A DNA stretch of 17,178 bases from NCBI GenBank assembly GCA_016218465.1, contig JACREA010000117.1:1-17178 (forward strand), written 5' to 3'. The position numbers were made by a program, and so were the translations under genes. This document shows positions 13,901-17,178 of the stretch, one piece after another (the first letter of the stretch is position 1; each line of letters starts with the position of its first letter). This DNA comes from Nitrosomonadales bacterium (lineage in GTDB: Bacteria; Pseudomonadota; Gammaproteobacteria; Burkholderiales; Gallionellaceae). The notes beneath the pieces were generated by a model. It did not search any database. It had not been told where the DNA came from and was given only the letters and a program-made list of their open reading frames with translations.

Positions 13901-14445
13901 CGATTCAGCTACCCGCCATCATCCCTACCGGAAAACGCGCCGCCCGCAACACGGCGCAACAGCAGCGCGGCATCTGGCTGCACGGGCTGTTGCAACACCT
14001 TGCTTCCCCTCGCCCGCAAGCGGGAGAGGGGTTAGGGGAGAGGGGCGATGCTCAGAGGGCAGAACTCCAGCACCGCCTCGCCATCCCCTCTACCGAAATA
14101 GATTCTCTCTGGCAGCAAGCCCAACACCTGCTCACCTTGCCGCAACTCGCGCGCTTCTTTGATGCGCAGCAATACCGCCGCGCCTGCAACGAGATGCCTT
14201 ACGTCAATTCGCGCGGCGAACTTAAGCGCATCGACCGGCTGGTGGAATTCGACGACGAAGTATGGGTGCTGGACTACAAACTAGGGGACAGAGAAGATGC
14301 GGCCCGCTACCGGGCGCAGATGCTGGAGTATTGCTCTGCGATGCAAGCCGTGTATGCAGGCAAGATGGTTCGCTGCGCGCTGGTGTTTGCGGATGGGGTA
14401 TTGAGCGAAATGCAGGGCGGGTTGGCGCAGCGTAACCAGCCATAA
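10948..14445 (+). CDS. UvrD/AddA-type helicase-nuclease, partner of the AddB-like protein
   Basis: From the ATG at 10948 the product has 1165 residues. GAGGGA lies four bases before this ATG; an in-frame TTG at 10936 is less likely. Superfamily 1A helicase motifs appear in order: Walker A ACAGSGKT (17-24), Ia AITFTRKAAQEM, II DEFQD (406-410), III VVGDPKQSIYRFRRAD, a 2A segment VLVRSRTH, V VHESKGLEAPIVW (829 onward) and VI LLYVAMTRAQ (902-911). The C-terminus has a RecB-type nuclease: IDRLVEF (D1096) and VLDYK (D1109, K1111), then QMLEYCSAMQ. It should unwind and cut DNA from double-strand ends as an AddA-like subunit. Five segments are foreign repeats read in frame (11549-11612, 12514-12541, 12946-13076, 13785-13895, 14005-14045), making it longer than it needs to be. 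The motifs are all intact, so function may be retained. Confidence 0.93.
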   Translation: MTNHIALDPKRSIVVEACAGSGKTWLLVSRIVRLLLDGAQPSHILAITFTRKAAQEMQARLQLWLRDLAMDDDAAVRQFFAERGIENLSDAQLQRARSLYSNVLLAQPGITISTFHGWFMQVMQRAPLNADVMQGMSLLERASSEQEEAWEELLEQMRKQPDGVEAQHMQWLFGECGLFNTRKLLFNFLAKRAEWWAYTAALSPNPSPASGRGERDSAGEGAVNFALDNLRADLGVVMEFDPVADWGMCSNSEEVFFVFVHQLAGNGTQTQKDKASELERAWTDTAPEARFDQVWPLLFTQADEPRKMKATKNQNADTFAFALNNLQASLQAVRDTLAEQQAYRLNEAVLRCGVAFLERYQALKAQKQQMDFSDLEWQLCRLLQQGDHAETMQYKLDSRYRHVLLDEFQDTNPLQWQIMRAWFDAAVAVESQPTVLVVGDPKQSIYRFRRADARLFGMARDYLKKHFAAHELHNNHTRRNAPAVLDAVNAVFAGHPEGFVDFEPHTAEHTGLPGHVAVLPLARGQKTEDGGLNQPAPGELSLRNPLTTPRVEAEEGARHKEAVQFADLLKTIVSDWSVNEDGKERHACYGDIMVLVRSRTHLQVYEEALRARHIPFISSRRGGLLDTLEAEDVQALLMFLITPFADLALAQVLRTPICACSDADLLQLQIPPSPPFAKGGADTEVSADFSMPTTSSPPFEKGGLGGICSWWSRLQQLTDPSLALQRATELLKNWLALADKLPVHDLLDRIYFEGDVLVHYTAVLPPEMRAKVAANLHAFMEIALSVDAGRYPSLPRFLQELRELRDSRDDAPDEGRLGTAGDAVRIYTVHESKGLEAPIVWLLDANAEKKNKEGNDVLLDWPAHEPQPLHFSLYADQASRGKKRAPLFEQDAAQQAREEMNLLYVAMTRAQQALIVSGNGKGEDKEEKKKAPSWYDRIAAVVGNQKEPFGLSLSKPALSHPNVHPSTSHLVLSEDEGSGRTEGVSIQLPAIIPTGKRAARNTAQQQRGIWLHGLLQHLASPRPQAGEGLGERGDAQRAELQHRLAIPSTEIDSLWQQAQHLLTLPQLARFFDAQQYRRACNEMPYVNSRGELKRIDRLVEFDDEVWVLDYKLGDREDAARYRAQMLEYCSAMQAVYAGKMVRCALVFADGVLSEMQGGLAQRNQP
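11549..11612. repeat. In-frame GGGAGAGGGG-family repeat in the helicase gene (first copy)
   Basis: CCCCTCTCCCGC (11562-11573) pairs with GCGGGAGAGGGG (11577-11588). A further GGGAGAGGG (11601-11609) can pair with CCCTCTCCC at 11549-11557. It is read as ALSPNPSPASGRGERD, the same frame as the copy in the AddB-like gene. The insert lies between KRAEWWAYTA and AVNFALDNLRADLG. Confidence 0.9.
12514..12541. repeat. Four tandem imperfect heptamers in the helicase coding sequence
   Basis: The units are AGAGGAC, AGAAGAC, AGAGGAC and GGAGGAC, directly abutting. They are read as RGQKTEDGG. Seven is not a multiple of three, so gain or loss of one unit would shift the frame. The unit resembles low-complexity AGAGGACAGA repeats found in other bacterial genomes. 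Confidence 0.8.
12946..13076. repeat. Element with perfect 30-bp inverted-repeat arms inside the helicase gene
   Basis: Arms at 12946-12975 (beginning CAACTGCAAATCCCCCCC) and 13047-13076 are perfect reverse complements separated by 71 bases. Each half is also its own hairpin (C6 TTTT GCAAA G8; C6 TTTG AAAAA G6). In the gene frame it reads IPPSPPFAKGGA and then SSPPFEKGGLGGI, the typical translation of a widespread C6/G6 dispersed repeat. It contains homopolymers of seven C, eight G (12981-12988) and seven G. Confidence 0.93.
13785..13895. repeat. In-frame CCGTTCGGGCTGAGCC-type dispersed repeat in the helicase gene
   Basis: CCGTTCG (13789-13795) and CGAACGG (13885-13891) form the ends. The interior has GGGCTGAGCCTGTCGAAG and a related TCCTGAGCGAAG block. 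It is translated EPFGLSLSKPALS and then LVLSEDEGSGRTEG, which is the usual reading of this widespread repeat. It interrupts the region between the helicase motifs and the nuclease domain. Confidence 0.85.
14005..14045. repeat. In-frame GGGAGAGGGG-family repeat in the helicase gene (second copy)
   Basis: CCCCTCGCCCGC (14007-14018) pairs with GCGGGAGAGGGG (14020-14031) except for one mismatch. Bases 14021-14044 are identical to 8855-8878 in the AddB-like gene and are read in the same frame (AGEGLGERG). It lies just after LLQHLA, before the C-terminal nuclease domain. Confidence 0.9.
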
Positions 14446-14452
14446 AGTAAAA

Positions 14453-14490
14453 CATACGGCGCATCACGCTTTGTAGCTAATGCGCCCTAC
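14453..14490. repeat. GGCGCAT/ATGCGCC hairpin repeat after the helicase gene
   Basis: GGCGCAT (14458-14464) and ATGCGCC (14480-14486) are perfect complements around a 15-base loop, eight bases after the helicase stop region. Flanked by TAC/CTAC, it looks like the common dispersed 'tacGGCGCAT...ATGCGCCctac' repeat. No T-run follows, so a terminator role is uncertain. Confidence 0.65.
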
Positions 14491-14509
14491 GCGAGTTCAC
14501 TTTAGTCGG

Positions 14510-14803
14510 TTACTCACAATCTTGTTTGAAAATTTCGAGACCTGACCCATGCTCAAATGGCTTTGGTATTGGTACCCAAAAGACCGCACCACAGTGAACG
14601 ATTTCCATACATCTGGACTTCCTGATCGGGTCTTGTGCGCGATTGGGCCGGTTAAGACAATCTTGATACTGCCGGTGGCACGCATCGCCTTCCGACAACC
14701 CATATTGTCTTAGAAGTGTTCGTTCCAGAAATTCGCACTTGTGAGTTTGTGCCTCAACCGTGCACGAGATCAGTATCCCAAAAATCACAATGAACATTTT
14801 CAT
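14510..14803 (-). CDS. Small secreted six-cysteine protein, function unknown
   Basis: From the ATG at 14803 the product has 97 residues: a signal peptide (MKMFIVIFGILISCTVEA, cleavage before QTHKC) and a mature part of about 79 residues with six cysteines (HKC, DAC, QDC, SRC, VHC, QDC). An even number suggests three disulphides in the periplasm or outside the cell. The frame continues upstream to a TTG at 14863, but those 20 codons come before the signal peptide and lack hydrophobic order, so the later ATG is chosen. No Shine-Dalgarno sequence is evident for either. The gene and its upstream flank are visibly AT-rich compared with the GC-rich helicase gene next to it, suggesting recent acquisition. 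It is convergent with the helicase gene. No family is recognised. The coding call rests on the signal peptide and cysteine pattern. Confidence 0.6.
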   Translation of the reverse strand: MKMFIVIFGILISCTVEAQTHKCEFLERTLLRQYGLSEGDACHRQYQDCLNRPNRAQDPIRKSRCMEIVHCGAVFWVPIPKPFEHGSGLEIFKQDCE

Positions 14804-14863
14804 ATTGAAAGTGAGTAAATAGTTAATCATTTTGCTGATTGATATATCTTTGGACACTAACAA

Positions 14864-15119
14864 ACTAAAAGGGTCACCTTCGAAGTTTGTTTAATCATGG
14901 TGCTCACTTTAAACATTCCCTAATATGAGCGCAACATTATCAGGATTCAAACCGTGTGGCATGAAGTAACAAAAGGCCGGGGCGCAACGCTGCAGATCGA
15001 GGGGCGCTTCGAGAGCGCGGCGTAAGGGTGGCTGGGACTGAACCGCGAACATGTGCCGCTCAATGTCTATAGTTTCAGACCGCCGTCACAGACGGGGCAG
15101 ATGCCTCTCTTTTAGCCGG
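14864..15119. other. Intergenic stretch without a recognisable gene
   Basis: The first half is AT-rich (upstream of the six-cysteine gene); the second half is GC-rich. Short open segments such as LQIEGRFESAA and GWLGLNREHVPLNVYSF occur on the plus strand separated by a TAA, which could be a decayed coding fragment, but I cannot name a source. No RNA gene or clear promoter was identified. Confidence 0.4.
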
Positions 15120-15341
15120 CTACCATGCGACCAGTTTGGCGCGCATGCGCTTGTAGTGCGCGCCGCGCCAGTAAACACTCCCGCACGTCAGGAAGTAGCG
15201 CCCTTCTTCACGGCATTGCCGCAGCAGTATGCTGTCGCTGTGGCCGTTATTGGCAAACAACGCGTCGTATCCGGTCGCGCGCAGGTAGCGGCACAGCCGC
15301 CCGAGCATTTCGTCGCACATAAAACGGAGCTGGATGGCCAT
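15120..15341 (-). pseudogene. Mut7-C RNase domain gene with large internal in-frame deletion
   Basis: The frame encodes 73 residues; intact Mut7-C (DUF82, PIN-like RNase) proteins have about 150-160. The N-terminal part is typical: FMCDEMLGRLCRYLRATGYD (7-26), with the conserved Asp D10, then LLRQCREEGRYFLT (39-52). Normally 'FLTRD' and about 80 residues follow, then a zinc-ribbon tail. Here LT is joined directly to CGSVYWRGAHYKRMRAKL (53-70), which is itself the very C-terminus of the family (CGxVYWxGSHxxRM). So the middle, including the second conserved Asp and the first CxxC pair, has been removed without a frameshift. The junction is near base 15185. The product probably lacks RNase activity. 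Start at the ATG at 15341; no strong Shine-Dalgarno sequence. Divergent from sodB. Confidence 0.75.
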
Positions 15342-15447
15342 GGCGCCATGCTACACTTCGCAAATAGCGGGAGCCACAAAGGCAGAAATATTGATTTGCT
15401 GCGATAATTGTTTGTCACCCGAAGTTTACTTTTTAAAGGAGACTGAA

Positions 15448-16032
15448 ATGGAACATACCCTGCCAGCACTACCCTACGCTATGGACGCGCTGCAACCGCA
15501 CATGTCCAAAGAAACTTTCGAATACCACTACGGTAAGCACCATCAGGCCTATGTCACCAACCTCAATAATCTGATCAAGGGCGGTGAATACGAGAAGCTG
15601 GGTCTGGAAGCCATCATCAAGAAGGCGCCTGCCGGCGGTATCTACAACAACGCGGCGCAGGTGTGGAATCACACTTTTTTCTGGAACTGCATGAAGCCAA
15701 ATGGCGGAGGCGCACCCACCGGTGCGCTGGCAAATGCCATCAATAAAAAATGGGGAAGCATGGACGAATTCAAGAAAGCTTTTCAGGCATCCGCAGTAGG
15801 CAATTTCGGTTCCGGATGGACATGGCTGGTGAAGAAGGCCGATGGAAACCTGGATATTGTCAACATGGGTCCCGCCGGGACACCATTGACCACTGCCGAC
15901 AAGGCGCTTTTGTGCGTGGACGTGTGGGAACATGCCTACTACATCGACTACCGCAACCTGCGCCCCAAGTACGTCGAGACTTTCCTCAATAATCTGGTCA
16001 ACTGGGATTTTGCGGCGAAGAATTTCGCCTAG
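15448..16032 (+). CDS. sodB: Iron superoxide dismutase
   Basis: The product has 194 residues, the usual size of bacterial Fe-SOD, which converts superoxide to oxygen and hydrogen peroxide in the cytoplasm as a dimer. The four metal ligands are visible: H27 (EYHYGKHH), H75 (WNHTFFW), D158 and H162 (VDVWEHAYYIDY). Q71 in NNAAQVWNH, ahead of the second ligand, is the position of the active-site glutamine typical of Fe- rather than Mn-enzymes. The ATG at 15448 is preceded by AAAGGAGA at good spacing; the frame is open further upstream to 15334, but that extension does not resemble SOD. There is no signal peptide. It is probably monocistronic or followed by the small ORF at 16079. Iron- or redox-dependent control is usual in the family, but no Fur box was identified here. 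Confidence 0.98.
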   Translation: MEHTLPALPYAMDALQPHMSKETFEYHYGKHHQAYVTNLNNLIKGGEYEKLGLEAIIKKAPAGGIYNNAAQVWNHTFFWNCMKPNGGGAPTGALANAINKKWGSMDEFKKAFQASAVGNFGSGWTWLVKKADGNLDIVNMGPAGTPLTTADKALLCVDVWEHAYYIDYRNLRPKYVETFLNNLVNWDFAAKNFA

Positions 16033-16078
16033 CTTTGGCAGGATCAACAATTCACCAAGGTGGGTTTCTTGCCATATC

Positions 16079-16345
16079 ATGGACGATGTAAATTCCAAAG
16101 CGGGCTTTGACACGGGTGGCGAAAATGATCGCCGCTCCCAGCACAATCTGCGTCTGATATTTGATAGAGCCTGCCGGATAACTGCGCCGTTCTTTGATTC
16201 AAAGCAGAGCTGGGGCGGCTCATCACTAACCATGTATGCACGCCAGACCTTGCGCGAAACATTTCCGGAATTAACCCAGCAGGAAATTGCGATCCTGTTT
16301 TCAGCAGTGTCGCGATTTCACAGGAGCCCTCCGAAAATCAGCTAG
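16079..16345 (+). CDS. Small ORF of 88 codons between sodB and the exonuclease gene, unknown
   Basis: From the ATG at 16079 the frame encodes 88 residues and ends at a TAG at 16343-16345. The C-terminal half (MYARQTLRETFPELTQQEIAILFSAVSRFHRS in two parts: MYARQTLRETFPEL, TQQEIAILFSAVSRFH) looks like a genuine amphipathic-helix segment, while the N-terminal half is less protein-like. The ribosome-binding site is weak (AAGGTGG about 14 bases upstream). It has no signal peptide, no cysteines paired for metal binding and no recognised family. It fills a gap of about 370 bp that would otherwise be unusually long for this region. It may be a real small protein or a decayed one. Confidence 0.45.
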   Translation: MDDVNSKAGFDTGGENDRRSQHNLRLIFDRACRITAPFFDSKQSWGGSSLTMYARQTLRETFPELTQQEIAILFSAVSRFHRSPPKIS

Positions 16346-16409
16346 GTGCCTTCCACCCTGTATATTTGTGCAACAATTCGCTTCTGATCGACATTCCTGA
16401 ATATTTTCC

Positions 16410-17178
16410 ATGAATCCAACCCTCGTATTTGACATCGAAACCGTTCCCGATATTGCCGGGCTGCGTTTGTTGCATGAACTGGATGCGCAAGTTAGTGATG
16501 CGGAAGTGGCGGAGATGGCATTTCAATTGCGCCGTCAGAAGACCGGCAGCGACTTCATGCCGCATCATTTGCATCGGGTGGTGGCGATCTCATGCGCATT
16601 GCGCGAGGGCGATAATTTCAAGGTATGGTCGCTGGGCGGACTGGAAGAAGATGAAGGCAGCATCATCCAGCGTTTTTTCGACGGCATCGACAAATACACG
16701 CCGCAACTGGTGTCGTGGAACGGCGGTGGTTTTGATCTGCCGGTGCTGCACTATCGCGGGCTGATTCATGGCGTGCAGTGCGCACGTTACTGGGATCAGG
16801 GCGAGGACGACAAGGAATTCAAGTGGAACAACTACATCAGCCGATACCATTCGCGCCACCTCGATCTGATGGATCTGCTTGCGATGTACACCGGGCGCGC
16901 CAATGCTCCGCTGGATGAACTGGCAAAACTGATCGGCTTCCCGGGCAAGCTCGGCATGGATGGCAGCAAGGTGTGGGAGGCGTACCAGCAGGACAGGCTG
17001 GACGAGATCCGCAACTATTGCGAGACCGATGTGGCGAATACTTATCTGGTGTTCGCGCGCTTCCAGATGATGCGGGGCGTGCTGACTCTCGCTCGCTACA
17101 AGAAGGAATGCGAATTGGTGCGCAGCGAATTAGGCAAGCTCAATCAGCCGCACTGGCAAGAATTCCTGGCTGCATGGA
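16410..17178 (+). CDS. Predicted PolB-like 3'-5' exonuclease (DEDDy), 3' end beyond window
   Basis: The frame is open from the ATG at 16410 to the window edge (256 codons), so the gene is cut on the right. It matches the predicted 3'-5' exonuclease related to the PolB proofreading domain: Exo I VFDIET (6-11, D8 and E10), Exo II SWNGGGFDLPVLHYRGL with the conserved Asn and Asp, and Exo III NYCETDVANTYLVF with the Y-x3-D spacing of the DEDDy class. The four expected acidic metal ligands are therefore present. It is a cytoplasmic metal-dependent nuclease on DNA or RNA; its true substrate is not established for the family as far as I know. The family is usually around 230-270 residues, so nearly all of it is visible. 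No strong Shine-Dalgarno sequence precedes the ATG, but similarity starts immediately after it. Confidence 0.88.
   Translation, partial: MNPTLVFDIETVPDIAGLRLLHELDAQVSDAEVAEMAFQLRRQKTGSDFMPHHLHRVVAISCALREGDNFKVWSLGGLEEDEGSIIQRFFDGIDKYTPQLVSWNGGGFDLPVLHYRGLIHGVQCARYWDQGEDDKEFKWNNYISRYHSRHLDLMDLLAMYTGRANAPLDELAKLIGFPGKLGMDGSKVWEAYQQDRLDEIRNYCETDVANTYLVFARFQMMRGVLTLARYKKECELVRSELGKLNQPHWQEFLAAW

Noticed and set aside
14458..14486. Hairpin after the helicase gene as an intrinsic terminator
   Set aside because: No T-run follows on either strand, and it resembles a dispersed repeat.
15469..16233. Long minus-strand frame (254 codons) opposite sodB
   Set aside because: It is the antisense shadow of sodB, which has all metal ligands and a strong ribosome-binding site.

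Overview
The window looks like chromosomal DNA of a Gram-negative betaproteobacterium, probably a relative of the Gallionellaceae/Nitrosomonadales. This is inferred from four things: the trxA-rho gene order, a seven-iron ferredoxin of the Azotobacter FdI type, a paired AddB-like nuclease plus UvrD-type helicase-nuclease of the kind common in betaproteobacteria, and several families of GC-rich dispersed hairpin repeats. The lineage is an inference; there is no rRNA gene in the window to fix it.

Layout. Bases 1-4000 are a patchwork of accessory genes: the tail of a DUF6629-like membrane protein, a secreted Gly/Arg-tailed protein, a TIG-domain membrane-anchored protein, a scrap of a VapC-type PIN toxin next to a 70-bp palindromic element, an AlkD-like DNA alkylation repair protein and a small membrane protein. 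Bases 4041-5600 hold an intact IS110-family insertion sequence. Its transposase is followed, not preceded, by a long structured non-coding end, as expected for the IS1111 type with a 3' bridge RNA. Bases 5801-7607 hold rho and trxA on the minus strand, with a 223-bp rho leader containing a duplicated C-rich motif. Divergent from trxA is the ferredoxin gene fdxA.

Bases 8122-14445 are a two-gene recombination/repair locus: an AddB-like PD-(D/E)XK nuclease with a C-terminal iron-sulphur staple, then a UvrD/AddA-type helicase with its own nuclease domain. Together they should process double-strand ends for homologous recombination. Their most striking property is that both coding sequences are invaded, in frame, by repeat elements of at least four families, and a 29-bp inverted-repeat element sits between them. 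Several of these inserts contain slippage-prone tracts.

Bases 14446-17178 hold an AT-rich small gene for a six-cysteine secreted protein, an internally deleted Mut7-C RNase gene, sodB (iron superoxide dismutase), a small uncharacterised ORF and the 5' part of a predicted PolB-like 3'-5' exonuclease gene that runs off the window.

No tRNA, rRNA or CRISPR array was seen. The points most worth checking are the in-frame repeat invasion of the recombination genes, the candidate bridge RNA of the IS110 element, the in-frame internal deletion of the Mut7-C gene, and the repeat-bearing rho leader.
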